Source: Streptomyces acidiscabies (GTDB taxonomy: Bacteria; Actinomycetota; Actinomycetes; Streptomycetales; Streptomycetaceae). Taken from it: a stretch of 64,000 bases of DNA. Made by a program: the position numbers and the translations under genes. Below the pieces are notes generated by a model. That model saw only the letters and a program-made list of their open reading frames with translations, did not search any database and had not been told where the DNA came from. Position 1 is the stretch's first letter. The number at the start of each line of letters is the position of its first letter. The stretch spans positions 2,810,001 through 2,874,000 of the forward strand of contig NZ_JAGJBY010000001.1 of the NCBI RefSeq assembly GCF_020010905.1. The letters are read 5' to 3'. Shown here one piece after another: positions 17,793 through 26,614 of this stretch.

Positions 17793-17818
17793 GCTTAGTA
17801 AGTAAGGGCATGCTTAGT
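17793..17818. promoter_or_regulatory. Direct repeat GCTTAGT in the bfr/molybdoenzyme divergent region
   Basis: GCTTAGT occurs at 17793-17799 and 17812-17818, 19 bp apart start to start, with an AGTAAGTAAG stretch between. Spacing of nearly two helical turns fits a regulator site serving bfr, the molybdoenzyme gene or both. No regulator identified. Confidence 0.3.
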
Positions 17819-17869
17819 TCGAATTGCCCCGATTTTCGGGTTCGTATTCGCGTCTGTCAGGATGGAGCC

Positions 17870-18502
17870 ATGGGTCGTCCGGTGGAGCGGGAATCAGGAG
17901 AGAGCGGACCGTCCGAGCTTCCGCCGGGGCAGCGACTCCAACGCGGCTGGCCGGTCACGCACTACGGCCCCGTCCCCAAGTTCCGCCCCGAACGCTGGGA
18001 TTTCCGCGTCTTCGGCGCCACCGCCGACGGGGAGAAACACAGCTGGAACCACGAGGAGTTCGCGGCTCTGCCGTACGCGACCGTCGTCGCCGACCTCCAT
18101 TGCGTGACCAAATTCAGCATGCTCGGCGCGGAATGGGGCGGTATTCCGGCGAGTGCGGTCCTCGCGCTCGCGCCGCCCGCTCCTGACGTCACCCACGTCA
18201 TGGTGTGGGCCGAGTACGGGTACAGCGCCAACCTCCGGCTCGCCGACTTCACCGACCCCCGCAGCCTCTTCGCCAGCCACAAGGACGGTGAACTCCTCAC
18301 CGCCGAACACGGGTTCCCCCTGCGCCTCGTCGTCCCGCACCTCTACGCCTGGAAAGGGCCGAAGTGGGTGCGCGGCATCGAGTACATGACCGCCGACCGG
18401 CGGGGATTCTGGGAGGAACGGGGCTATCACAACGTCGGCGACCCCTGGCGCGAGCAGCGGTACTCGTACCAGGAGACGCCTGGGGAGGGGCCGGAGCTGT
18501 AG
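17870..18502 (+). CDS. Sulfite-oxidase-like molybdopterin-dependent oxidoreductase
   Basis: 210 aa. This is the molybdopterin-binding domain of the sulfite oxidase/YedY fold alone. The Cys in DLHCVTKFS is in the place of the molybdenum-ligating Cys; WGGIP, the acidic EYGYSANL and PLRLVVPHLYAWKGPKWV are conserved family blocks. No Tat signal or membrane anchor is seen, so it is cytosolic, unlike YedY. Substrate unknown; sulfite, nitrate or methionine sulfoxide type chemistry is possible. ATG 17870 follows GGATGGAG; a TTG reading from 17810 is not supported by a ribosome site. Confidence 0.85.
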   Translation: MGRPVERESGESGPSELPPGQRLQRGWPVTHYGPVPKFRPERWDFRVFGATADGEKHSWNHEEFAALPYATVVADLHCVTKFSMLGAEWGGIPASAVLALAPPAPDVTHVMVWAEYGYSANLRLADFTDPRSLFASHKDGELLTAEHGFPLRLVVPHLYAWKGPKWVRGIEYMTADRRGFWEERGYHNVGDPWREQRYSYQETPGEGPEL

Positions 18503-18517
18503 GGCTCCGGTGGTGCT

Positions 18518-18988
18518 TCAGTGGTGGTGCTGGTGGACCACCGCGTGGCCTTTTCCGCGCCCGATCATCCACTTGTTCACCGGGACGGTGACGAGGAACG
18601 CGATCACCAGTGAGATCGCGAGCGAGCCCCAGAACAAGAAGTCCGCCAGTTCCGCGTCCATCGCGTCCGGCCACACCACGATCACGCCGTTGTCGATCAG
18701 CTCCATGACGGCGATCGACAGGGTGTCCGCGGCCAACGCCACCCGAATGGCCGCCTTCAGCCCGAGCCCGCTCTTCAGCACCCCGCGCAGGGTGAGCGAG
18801 TAGCCGAAGAAGAACGCCAGCACGATCGCGAGAAGCGTGGTCGGCAGGTTTCCCCACCCGAACGCCGTACCGATCACCATGCCGAGCACTTCGCCGATGG
18901 CGCATCCGGTGAGGCAGTGGAGGGTGGCCTGGATCGCCATGGCCCAGGTCGCGGGGGCGGGGTGGTGGGTGTGTGCTTCGTGCTGCAT
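18518..18988 (-). CDS. DUF4396 membrane protein with His-rich ends
   Basis: 156 aa. About four membrane segments: ATWAMAIQATLHCLTGCAIG, a second at TTLLAIVLAFFFGYSL, a third in the middle and FLFWGSLAISLVIAFLVTVP. The N-terminus (MQHEAHTHHP) and C-terminus (HAVVHQHHH) are His-rich, and the first membrane segment contains two Cys flanking CLTGC, so metal binding is suspected. DUF4396 proteins have no firm function. The CsoR-like palindrome upstream suggests copper or reactive-sulfur control. ATG 18988 sits 12 bp after GGGAG. Confidence 0.8.
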   Translation of the reverse strand: MQHEAHTHHPAPATWAMAIQATLHCLTGCAIGEVLGMVIGTAFGWGNLPTTLLAIVLAFFFGYSLTLRGVLKSGLGLKAAIRVALAADTLSIAVMELIDNGVIVVWPDAMDAELADFLFWGSLAISLVIAFLVTVPVNKWMIGRGKGHAVVHQHHH

Positions 18989-19035
18989 GGGGGCTCCCGG
19001 GGTCGGGGACGGAACCTGCACCAGGCCCGAACCAT

Positions 19036-19062
19036 ATACCCCCCTGGGGTATTCCCCCAGGG
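19036..19062 (-). promoter_or_regulatory. CsoR/CstR-like operator overlapping a hairpin
   Basis: ATACCCCCCTGGGGTAT (19036-19052) matches the ATACCC...GGGTAT form of CsoR-family operators. It lies 48-64 bp before the DUF4396 start. It also overlaps a perfect 8-bp hairpin, CCCTGGGG and CCCCAGGG (19042-19062), which directly abuts the nfo stop codon and could terminate nfo. Both uses are possible. Confidence 0.5.
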
Positions 19063-19929
19063 TCAGTCGTCCCGCAGTTTCTTCAGGCGCGCCACGTCCG
19101 CCGCGTGGCCCTCCTTGCCGCCGGGGGTCTCGATGATCAGGGGGACGTTCTCGGTCGCCGGGTGGGTCATCAGGGCGCGGAAGGGGTCCTCGCCGATGTG
19201 GCCGGAGCCGATGTTCTCGTGGCGGTCCTTGTGGGCGCCCACGACGTCCTTGGAGTCGTTGGCGTGGATCAGCTTCAGGCGGCCCTCGCCGACCGTGTCG
19301 ACCAGCAGGTCGAGCGTCTGGTGCATGCCGGTCGGGCCGGTCAGGTCGTGGCCCGCGGCGAAGATGTGGCACGTGTCCAGGCAGACGCCGAGTTTCGGGT
19401 GGGCGTCCAGGGCGTCGAAGTAGGGGCCGAAGTCCCAGGTGCGGGAGCAGAGGGACGAGCCCTGTCCGGCCGTCGATTCGAGGAGGAGGTACGGGTCGTC
19501 GTCGTGGGTCAGCTCGTCCAGCAGCGGCAGCATGTGCTCGCGGACCTGGCTCAGCGCCACCTTCCGCTCCCGGCCGCCGGTCGCGCTTCCCGTGTGGACG
19601 ACGACCCCGAGCGCCCCGATCTCCCGCGCCCGGCGCAGCGAGTGCCGCAGCGACTCCACCGACTTCTCGACGGTCGCCTCCGTGTGGGAGCCGAAGTTGA
19701 TCAGGTACGGCGCGTGCACGTACGCGGGCTTGCGCAGCTCCTCGCACGCCTGCCGGAACGCCTCGTCCTGCCGCGGATTCCCGACCGGCGTCGCCCACCC
19801 CCGCGGGTTCGCGACGAAGACCTGCACGGTCTCCGCCTCCAGCTCCTCGGCGTACGAGAGACCGACGGAGTGCAGACCACCGGCCACGGGGACGTGGCCG
19901 CCTACGGGGTTACGGGAGGGGAAGTTCAC
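19063..19929 (-). CDS. nfo: Endonuclease IV (AP endonuclease, TIM barrel)
   Basis: 288 aa. Zinc-ligand motifs of the Nfo family appear in order: HAPYLINFGS, VVVHTGSATG, LLLESTAGQG (Glu), CLDTCHIFAAGHD, HANDSK, GAHKDRHENIGSGHIG and IIETPGG. It cleaves DNA 5' of abasic sites in base excision repair. Length is normal. It lies downstream of the PASTA kinase on the same strand (32-bp gap), so it may be partly cotranscribed with it, and is followed by the DUF4396 gene. Confidence 0.94.
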   Translation of the reverse strand: MNFPSRNPVGGHVPVAGGLHSVGLSYAEELEAETVQVFVANPRGWATPVGNPRQDEAFRQACEELRKPAYVHAPYLINFGSHTEATVEKSVESLRHSLRRAREIGALGVVVHTGSATGGRERKVALSQVREHMLPLLDELTHDDDPYLLLESTAGQGSSLCSRTWDFGPYFDALDAHPKLGVCLDTCHIFAAGHDLTGPTGMHQTLDLLVDTVGEGRLKLIHANDSKDVVGAHKDRHENIGSGHIGEDPFRALMTHPATENVPLIIETPGGKEGHAADVARLKKLRDD

Positions 19930-19961
19930 GCTTCCAGGGTGTCACGCGGGGCGGGCGCCCC

Positions 19962-21875
19962 TCACCGGATGGTGATCGTGATCGTCGACCCCTTCGGCGC
20001 CGTGTCCCCCGCGTCCACCGACTGTTCCTTCACCGTGTCGCCGAAGAGGCCCAGCAGACCCCGGTCCTCCTTGACCTTGAAGCCGGACTGTTCGAGCTGC
20101 TTCTTCGCGTCGTCGACACTCGATCCGACGACGTCCGGGACCTCGATCATCTCCGGGCCCTTGGACAGGGTCAGCGTGACCGTGTCGCCCTCGGCGGCCT
20201 CGTCGTCCGCGCCGGGCGACTGCTCGGCGACCTTGCCCTTGTCCAGCTCGGAGTTGACCTGCGTCGAGGAGATCTCGACCTTGAGACCGGCCCCCTCCAG
20301 CGCGGTCGTCGCCGCGTCGAGGTCCTGCCCGGTGACGTCCGGGATCTCGACGGCCGCGCCCTTGCTGACGACCAGTGCGACGGCGGACCCGGCGTGCCGG
20401 GACGTGCCGACGGCAGGCGTCGTACGGATGACGGTCCCCTTGGCGGCGGAGTCGTCGAACTCGCTGGTCACGACGCCCGGTTCGAGCCCGGCAGCGGTGA
20501 GGCGCTTGCTCGCCTCGGCCTGCGGGAGGCCGGTGATGTCCGGGACGCGGACGGTCTGCGGGCCGTCCGAGACGGTCAGCGTCACCGAGTCGTTCTTGCG
20601 GATGCGCGCGCCCGGCGCGGGGTCCGTGCTGATGACGGTCCCGCGCTTCACGGTGTCGCTGTACGCGTGCTTCACGTCCCCGACGCCTAGCCCCGCGTCG
20701 TCCAGCCGCTCCTTCGCGACCGCCTCGGTCTGCGTGAGGACCGCGGGGACGTTCGTGAACTGCCCCGAGTTGATGTACCAGACGCCCGTACCGATCCCGA
20801 GGACCAGCAGAACCCCGGCCACGAGCGCGACGACGCCCCGCCGGCGCCGTACCGGACTCCTGTGCGGCGGGGGAGGGGGCGCCTCGAAGCGGGACGTGTG
20901 CTGGACGTCGTCCTCGTTCACCGGCAGCAGGCGCGGGACCGTCAGCGACCTCGGGATCACGCTCGTACGGTCCTGCGCGATGTCGTGCTCCGACGCCGTC
21001 GACTGCGGCGGCACCGCGTCCAACTGCTCCTCGCTCAGCGCGGCGCGCGCGGTGCGGACCTGGCCCAGCAGCTCCACCGCGTCGTTCGGCCGTACGTCCG
21101 GCGTGCGCGCCGTCGCCGACGCGACCAGCTCGTCCAGCTCGTACGCCAGACCCGGTACGGCCGCCGAGGGCGGCGGGACGTCGTCGTGCAGGTGCTTGTA
21201 CAGGACGATCGCCGGGGTCTCGCCCTCGTGCGGCTGCGCGCCGGTCAGCATCTCGTACAGCAGGACCCCGCACGCGTACACGTCCACGCGCGCGTCCGCC
21301 GTACCTCGCTCCGTCTGCTCCGGCGCGAGGTACGCGACCGTCCCGAGTACGCCGCCCGTGCTCTCCGTCACCGTCCCGACGGACCGTACGAGCCCGAAGT
21401 CCGCGACCTTGACCCGGCCGTCGTCCCCTATCAGCACGTTCTCGGGCTTCATGTCCCGGTGCACGAACCCGGCACGGTGCGCGGCGCCCAGCGCGGCGAG
21501 CACCGGCTCCAGAATGTCCAGCGCGGCCCGGGGCTGCAACGCCCCTCGCTCCCGCAGCACATCCCGCAACGTGCACCCGGCGACGTACTCCATCGCCAGA
21601 TACACGTACGGCCCGTCGGCCCCCTGATCGAACACCTGTACGACATTCGGATGAGCCAACCGGGCGACCGACTTGGCTTCCCGGATGAACCGCTCCACGA
21701 ACACGCTGTCCGCAGCCAGCGCCGGATGCATCACCTTGACGGCCAGCACCCGGTCCAACCGCATGTCGACGGCCCGATAAACCGTGGCCATCCCGCCAAC
21801 CGCGATCCGCGCGTCGACGCGATAACGCCCGTCGAGCACCTGCCCGACGAGAGGGTCCTGAAGGGTCGTATCCAC
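19962..21875 (-). CDS. pkaF: Transmembrane Ser/Thr protein kinase with four PASTA domains (PkaF/PknB-like)
   Basis: 637 aa. Cytoplasmic kinase at residues ~18-275: Gly loop VGGMATVYRAVD, ATP Lys47, catalytic HRDMKPEN with Asp141, DFG Asp159, APEQ. A juxtamembrane linker with a proline run (PPPPP) leads to one membrane helix (~346-367), then four extracellular PASTA repeats to the end, ending in a low-charge ITIT strand. PASTA domains bind muropeptides, so the kinase reports cell-wall state. By position it corresponds to PkaF (SCO2110). The start is GTG 21875; no clear Shine-Dalgarno is visible. The 581-bp stretch before it lacks genes. Confidence 0.92.
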   Translation of the reverse strand: MDTTLQDPLVGQVLDGRYRVDARIAVGGMATVYRAVDMRLDRVLAVKVMHPALAADSVFVERFIREAKSVARLAHPNVVQVFDQGADGPYVYLAMEYVAGCTLRDVLRERGALQPRAALDILEPVLAALGAAHRAGFVHRDMKPENVLIGDDGRVKVADFGLVRSVGTVTESTGGVLGTVAYLAPEQTERGTADARVDVYACGVLLYEMLTGAQPHEGETPAIVLYKHLHDDVPPPSAAVPGLAYELDELVASATARTPDVRPNDAVELLGQVRTARAALSEEQLDAVPPQSTASEHDIAQDRTSVIPRSLTVPRLLPVNEDDVQHTSRFEAPPPPPHRSPVRRRRGVVALVAGVLLVLGIGTGVWYINSGQFTNVPAVLTQTEAVAKERLDDAGLGVGDVKHAYSDTVKRGTVISTDPAPGARIRKNDSVTLTVSDGPQTVRVPDITGLPQAEASKRLTAAGLEPGVVTSEFDDSAAKGTVIRTTPAVGTSRHAGSAVALVVSKGAAVEIPDVTGQDLDAATTALEGAGLKVEISSTQVNSELDKGKVAEQSPGADDEAAEGDTVTLTLSKGPEMIEVPDVVGSSVDDAKKQLEQSGFKVKEDRGLLGLFGDTVKEQSVDAGDTAPKGSTITITIR

Positions 21876-22456
21876 GCCGCCGAGTCTACGAGCCACCACT
21901 GACACGGAGATCCGCAAGCCAAGAATGGGAACGGCCTTGTGACGTGAAACGGGGGAGTTCCCTGGAGGGAAGGGTTCCGGTAGTGGCGGGGATCACGGGG
22001 GCGAGGCGAGGAGGAGAAGGCAGAGAGCCCACGACCGGCACCCCGACGGACGGACCACAAGGCCCCCGCAAACGAAATCTCCCAGCCCGAGAAAGCACCC
22101 CGAACACCCTCGTGCCCGACCCCGGGAGCCTAACCAGGACGGCCCCCGAGGGGTGACCCCCACCGGAGCCGACACGCGAGCCCTCCACCGAACAGGGCTG
22201 GTCTGTCCGCCTGGGCGACTGCGCCTGCCTGGCGGCTGTGCCCGTCCGACGGCCCGGCCTGCCCGATAGTCGCGTCTGCTCGAAGCTGAACCCGCCCGAT
22301 AGCTGAGCCCGCCCGACAGCCGCGCCCGCTGGGCGGCTGCGCCCGCGCGGGGGCAGCCGCCGGACGGATAGCCGCCGATGGTGGGAAGCCCCACAGGAAA
22401 CGTCCACCCATCAACCGACTGGAAACGGGCGGCGCGTGGGTGGGGAAAGGAATCGT
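21876..22456. other. 581-bp gene-free stretch between thiG and pkaF
   Basis: No coding region fits: frames give low-complexity Arg/Gly/Ala translations. It holds a palindrome TTCCCTGGAGGGAA (21958-21971) about 85 bp upstream of pkaF and a degenerate 17-bp tandem array (22204-22373). Probable 5' region of pkaF; promoter not identified. Confidence 0.75.
22204..22373. repeat. Degenerate 17-bp tandem repeat, about ten units
   Basis: Successive units align with period 17, for example GAACCCGCCCGATAGCT (22288-22304) and GAGCCCGCCCGACAGCC (22305-22321). Units at 22221, 22238, 22255, 22322 and 22339 share the GCNCCYGCCYG...GGCT pattern; the unit at 22272 has 16 bp. Period 17 is not a multiple of three, so it is not a coding repeat. 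Confidence 0.7.
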
Positions 22457-23254
<798 letters not shown>

Positions 23255-23455
23255 TCAACCTCCCTGGACAGCGGTGAGGACTTCGACACGATCCCCGTCG
23301 GACAGAACGGTCGTCGACCACCCCGCGCGCGGGACGACGATCTCGTTGAGCGCGGCGGCAACCCCGGAGGGAACGGGCGAGAGCGTACGGACGACGGAAT
23401 CGAGCACAGTCCCGGCGTCGACCACACGCACCTCGCCATTGACGGAGATGTTCAT
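23255..23455 (-). CDS. thiS: Sulfur carrier protein ThiS
   Basis: 66 aa ubiquitin-like protein. It starts NISVNGEVR and ends in the required Gly-Gly (LTAVQGG), where the thiocarboxylate forms. It passes sulfur to ThiG. Its ATG overlaps the thiO stop by 4 bp, so translation is coupled. Confidence 0.95.
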   Translation of the reverse strand: MNISVNGEVRVVDAGTVLDSVVRTLSPVPSGVAAALNEIVVPRAGWSTTVLSDGDRVEVLTAVQGG

Positions 23456-24618
23456 ACGGAGTGCTCCAGAAGCGAACCGGCACCGAAGCGCCGGGGAGTG
23501 AAGGGACGGGCTTCCTCGGGCAGCTCACCGCAGGTCAACGCGTGCGCGAGCGCATCCCCGGTGACCGGCGTCAACAGCACCCCGTTGCGATAGTGCCCGG
23601 TCGCGAGGAGCAGCCCGTCGAGCCCGGTCGGCCCGAGGAGAGGCGCGTTGTCGGGAGACCCCGGCCGCAACCCCGCACGCGTCTCCGTGAGCGGCAGCTC
23701 GGTGATCCCGGGCACCAGCTCGTGCGCGTCGCGCAGCAACTCGTACACACCCCCCGCGGTGACGACGGTGTCCCACCCCTGCTCCTCGGTGGTGGCCCCC
23801 ACGACGAGCTCCCCGTTGGCGCGGGGCACGAGATACACGTGACTGCCACGGACGACGGCCCGCACGGTACGGCTCAGGAAGGGCGCGTAGGCGGCCGGCA
23901 CGGAGAGCCGCAGCACCTGCCCCTTCACGGGCCGCACGGGCGGCCGTACGGCGTCGGGGACCCCGTCGAGCCGCGCGCTGAGGCTGCCCGCGGCGAGCAC
24001 GACCTGCCCGGCGCCGAGGAACGCACCCGCGCGCGTGTGCACGCCGGTGGCCCGCCCCCCGGTGACGTCGAGCCGCTCGGCCCACTCCCGGTGGAAGGCG
24101 ACCCCCGCACGCGCACAGGCGACGACGAGCGCGGCGGCGAGCCGACGGGGATCGACCTGATGGTCACCGTCGACGCGCAGCCCCCCGCGCACACCGGGCG
24201 CGAGCATGGGCTCCAGACGGCGGCACTCTCGCCCGGACAGCCACTCCGACTCCAGCCCGGACTGTCGTTGCAGCGTGTGCAGTTCCCGCAGGTGGGCCCG
24301 GTCGTCGGCGTCGAGCGCGACGGCGAGCGTCCCGCAGCGGCGGTAGCCGACGTCGTGCCCGGTGACCTCGGTCAGCTCGGCCACGAAATCGGGATACCGG
24401 CGCGCGGAGGCGAGGTTCAGACCCAGCAGGGTCTGCTCACCGTGGTGCAGCTCGGTGACGGCGGCCAGCATCCCGGCGGCGACCTGAGCGGCCCCGCCCC
24501 CCGGCTCAGGATCCACCACAGAGGCCCTCAGACCGCGCTGTGCGGCCCGCCAGGCGGTGACGAGCCCGATGATCCCGCCCCCGACCACGAGGACGTCAGA
24601 CGGACGCGTAGGCGACAT
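23452..24618 (-). CDS. thiO: Glycine oxidase
   Basis: 388 aa FAD-dependent D-amino-acid oxidase family. The dinucleotide-binding VLVVGGGIIGLVTAWRAAQRG is at residues ~9-29 and the second FAD motif PDNAPLLGPTGLDGLLLATGHYRNG lies near residue 340. It oxidises glycine to dehydroglycine for the thiazole, an alternative to ThiH that is usual in aerobes. First gene of the operon, directly behind a TPP riboswitch. The ATG at 24618 is 10 nt after GGGAGGGG, which is part of the riboswitch 3' end. Confidence 0.94.
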   Translation of the reverse strand: MSPTRPSDVLVVGGGIIGLVTAWRAAQRGLRASVVDPEPGGGAAQVAAGMLAAVTELHHGEQTLLGLNLASARRYPDFVAELTEVTGHDVGYRRCGTLAVALDADDRAHLRELHTLQRQSGLESEWLSGRECRRLEPMLAPGVRGGLRVDGDHQVDPRRLAAALVVACARAGVAFHREWAERLDVTGGRATGVHTRAGAFLGAGQVVLAAGSLSARLDGVPDAVRPPVRPVKGQVLRLSVPAAYAPFLSRTVRAVVRGSHVYLVPRANGELVVGATTEEQGWDTVVTAGGVYELLRDAHELVPGITELPLTETRAGLRPGSPDNAPLLGPTGLDGLLLATGHYRNGVLLTPVTGDALAHALTCGELPEEARPFTPRRFGAGSLLEHSV

Positions 24619-24628
24619 GGGCGTCCAG

Positions 24629-24725
24629 CCCCTCCCTTCGCCGGCATGACCCGGATCAGGTTCGTACGGTCGGAGGCCGGCCAGCCTCCCTCTCAGCCCG
24701 GTACGCCCGGGCTCCCGCGAGTGCT
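24629..24725 (-). ncRNA. TPP riboswitch (THI element) before thiOSG
   Basis: On the minus strand the conserved blocks GGGCTGAGAGGGAGGC and GAACCTGATCCGGGTCATGC occur in order, flanked by pairing ends near 24714-24722 and 24632-24643. The last block runs into GGGAGGGG, the ribosome-binding site of thiO, so TPP binding probably hides it: translational control is the likely mode. Confidence 0.95.
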
Positions 24726-24738
24726 TTACGTTGGCCCC

Positions 24739-24769
24739 ACCCTAGCCCGCACCCCCCGCACCTCGTAAA
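24739..24769 (-). promoter_or_regulatory. Candidate promoter of the thiOSG riboswitch RNA
   Basis: On the minus strand TTTACG (24764-24769) and TAGGGT (24739-24744) are separated by 19 nt. The -10 hexamer fits the Streptomyces TAGRRT form and would start RNA near 24732, just ahead of the riboswitch. Confidence 0.45.
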
Positions 24770-24780
24770 GGGAGCCTCAG

Positions 24781-25125
24781 TTGACCCTCGACGGCCTCGT
24801 GTTCGCCCCCGTCGCCGACCAGGCGCCCGGCCAGGTCGGCACGGGCACCCGGTTCACGTACCACGAGTCCGACGGCGTCGTCTGGGCCGACTACGCGGGC
24901 GGGGACGTCGTACGCGGCCACCTCGTCGGCACGCGCGCGGGGGACCGCGTCGACTTCCGGTACGTCCAGCTGCGCACCGACGGGACGACCGCTTCCGGCC
25001 ACTGCGTGTCGACCGTCGTGCCCCTCCCCGACGGGCGCGTACGGCTCGACGAGACCTGGGAGTGGGAGTCCCGGCAGGGCACCGGTACGAGCGTTGTGGA
25101 GCAGGTCACGGAACCGGGCCCCTGA
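24781..25125 (+). CDS. Small lipocalin-like protein of unknown function
   Basis: 114 aa, beta-rich, no signal or membrane segment. Repeated strands (GTGTRFTYHESDGVVWADYA, GDVVRGHLVGTR, DRVDFRYVQLRTDG, DGRVRLDETWEWE) suggest a small beta-barrel. Relatives in databases are often labelled N-acetylglutamate synthase without acetyltransferase motifs; I see none here and do not accept that name. TTG 24781 is preceded by AGGGAG. It is divergent from the thiOSG operon. Confidence 0.7.
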   Translation: MTLDGLVFAPVADQAPGQVGTGTRFTYHESDGVVWADYAGGDVVRGHLVGTRAGDRVDFRYVQLRTDGTTASGHCVSTVVPLPDGRVRLDETWEWESRQGTGTSVVEQVTEPGP

Positions 25126-25157
25126 CTGACTCACCGTCACGCAACTATGGTGATCGA

Positions 25158-26390
25158 GTGAGCGAGCAGACGCAGGAAACGGACGCCCCGCGCGTGGTCG
25201 TCGTCGGCGCCGGGATGGCCGGGGTGCAGACCGCGGTCGCCCTGCGCGAACAGGGCTTCGCCGGGACGGTCACCGTCATCGGCGCGGAAACCCACCAGCC
25301 GTACGACCGTCCCCCGCTCTCCAAGGCCGTCCTGCTCGGCAAGTCCGACGGCTCCGCCTTCGACATCGACTTCCCCGGCCTCGGCATCGACCTCGTCCTC
25401 GGCCGTGAGGCCCTCGCCGTGCGTCCCTCGGAGCACGTCGTCGACACGGACGCCGGTGCGGTCCCGTACGACGTCCTCGTCCTCGCCACCGGCGCCGAAC
25501 CGATTCTTCTGCCCGGCACGGAGGGCGTCCCCGGCGTCCACCTCCTGCGCACCCTCGACGACGTCGAACGGCTCCGTCCCGTCCTCGCCGACCAGCACGA
25601 CGTCGTGGTCGTCGGGGCGGGGTGGATCGGCGCGGAGTTCGCCACCGCCGCGCGCGAGGCGGGGTGCGCGGTGACGGTCGTCGAGGCGGCGGACCGCCCT
25701 CTCGCGGGCGCGCTGCCCGCCGACGTCGCCGCGCCCATGGCCTCCTGGTACGCCGACCTCGGGGTCGAACTGCGCACCCACGCGCGCGTACGGAGCGTCG
25801 AGCCGGGTGCGGTTCTCCTGGACGACGGCACGCGCATTCCTGCGGGGGCGGTGCTCGTCGGTATCGGCGCGCGGCCCGCGACGGCGTGGCTCCGCTCCTC
25901 GGGGGTGAACCTGGGAGCGCACGGCGAGGTCGTCACCGACGAGCACCTCCGCACGTCCGCGCCCGACGTCTACGCCGTCGGCGACTGCGCCTCGTTCCCC
26001 TCCGCGCGGTACGACGAACGCCTCCTGATCCACCACTGGGACAACGCGCTCCAGGGCCCGCGCACGGTCGCCTCCAACATCCTCGCCTCCGCCACCGGCG
26101 CCCCTCCGGTCGCCTACGACCCCGTCCCGTACTTCTGGTCCGAGCAGTTCGGGCGGTTCGTGCAGTACGCGGGGCATCATGCGGGGGCCGACACGATGAT
26201 CTGGCGCGGGGAGCCGTCCGGACCGGCGTGGTCGGTGTGCTGGCTGCGGGAGGGGCGGTTGGTGGCGCTCCTGGCGGTGGGCCGGCCTCGGGATCTGGCG
26301 CAGGGGAGGCGGTTGATCGGGGCGGGGGCTGTGATGGATGCGGGGGTGCTGGGGGATGCGGGGCTGCCGTTGAAGTCGGCGGTGGCGTGA
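25158..26390 (+). CDS. FAD/NAD(P)-dependent ferredoxin-reductase-like oxidoreductase
   Basis: 410 aa. Two Rossmann folds: FAD-binding VVVVGAGMAGVQTAVALRE near residue 12 and NAD(P)-binding VVVVGAGWIGAEFATAARE near 148. The intervening DRPPLSK motif and the DVYAVGDC motif near 275 place it with rubredoxin/putidaredoxin-type reductases (AIF-like), and the C-terminal reductase domain contains YFWSEQFG. Such enzymes feed electrons from NAD(P)H to ferredoxins of oxygenases; no ferredoxin or P450 gene is nearby. Start GTG 25158 lies 6 nt after TATGGT and lacks a ribosome site, suggesting a leaderless message. Confidence 0.87.
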   Translation: MSEQTQETDAPRVVVVGAGMAGVQTAVALREQGFAGTVTVIGAETHQPYDRPPLSKAVLLGKSDGSAFDIDFPGLGIDLVLGREALAVRPSEHVVDTDAGAVPYDVLVLATGAEPILLPGTEGVPGVHLLRTLDDVERLRPVLADQHDVVVVGAGWIGAEFATAAREAGCAVTVVEAADRPLAGALPADVAAPMASWYADLGVELRTHARVRSVEPGAVLLDDGTRIPAGAVLVGIGARPATAWLRSSGVNLGAHGEVVTDEHLRTSAPDVYAVGDCASFPSARYDERLLIHHWDNALQGPRTVASNILASATGAPPVAYDPVPYFWSEQFGRFVQYAGHHAGADTMIWRGEPSGPAWSVCWLREGRLVALLAVGRPRDLAQGRRLIGAGAVMDAGVLGDAGLPLKSAVA

Positions 26391-26523
26391 GGGGCGGGTT
26401 TCGGCTTTGTCTCCTTGTCGACCTGTTTGGCGGCCGGATTTTGGCGTTCCTGGCGGGTTCTCGGTGCGGGTGTTCGGTGGGTCCCGGGGCGGGCTTTCGG
26501 TAGGCGTTCAGCGGGCTGTGGGG

Positions 26524-26540
26524 CTCCCCGAGGGGTTTTT
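26524..26540 (+). terminator. Short hairpin with T-run
   Basis: CTCCCCGAGGGG followed by TTTTT, in the gap after the oxidoreductase gene. The stem is only 4-5 bp, but the five Ts are rare in this GC-rich setting. Confidence 0.35.
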
Positions 26541-26614
26541 GCGGGTGCCCTCAGAGGGCCGGTCCGGGTGGGCTCCGCTTCCGCGTGTCAGTGGCAGATG
26601 GCAGGCTTGATGTC

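Noticed and set aside
22204..22373. Reading the 17-bp array as a CRISPR array
   Set aside because: Repeats are contiguous and degenerate, with no unique spacers and no cas genes.
24781..25125. N-acetylglutamate synthase label for the 114-aa protein
   Set aside because: No acetyl-CoA-binding motif or GNAT fold visible; sequence looks like a small beta-barrel.
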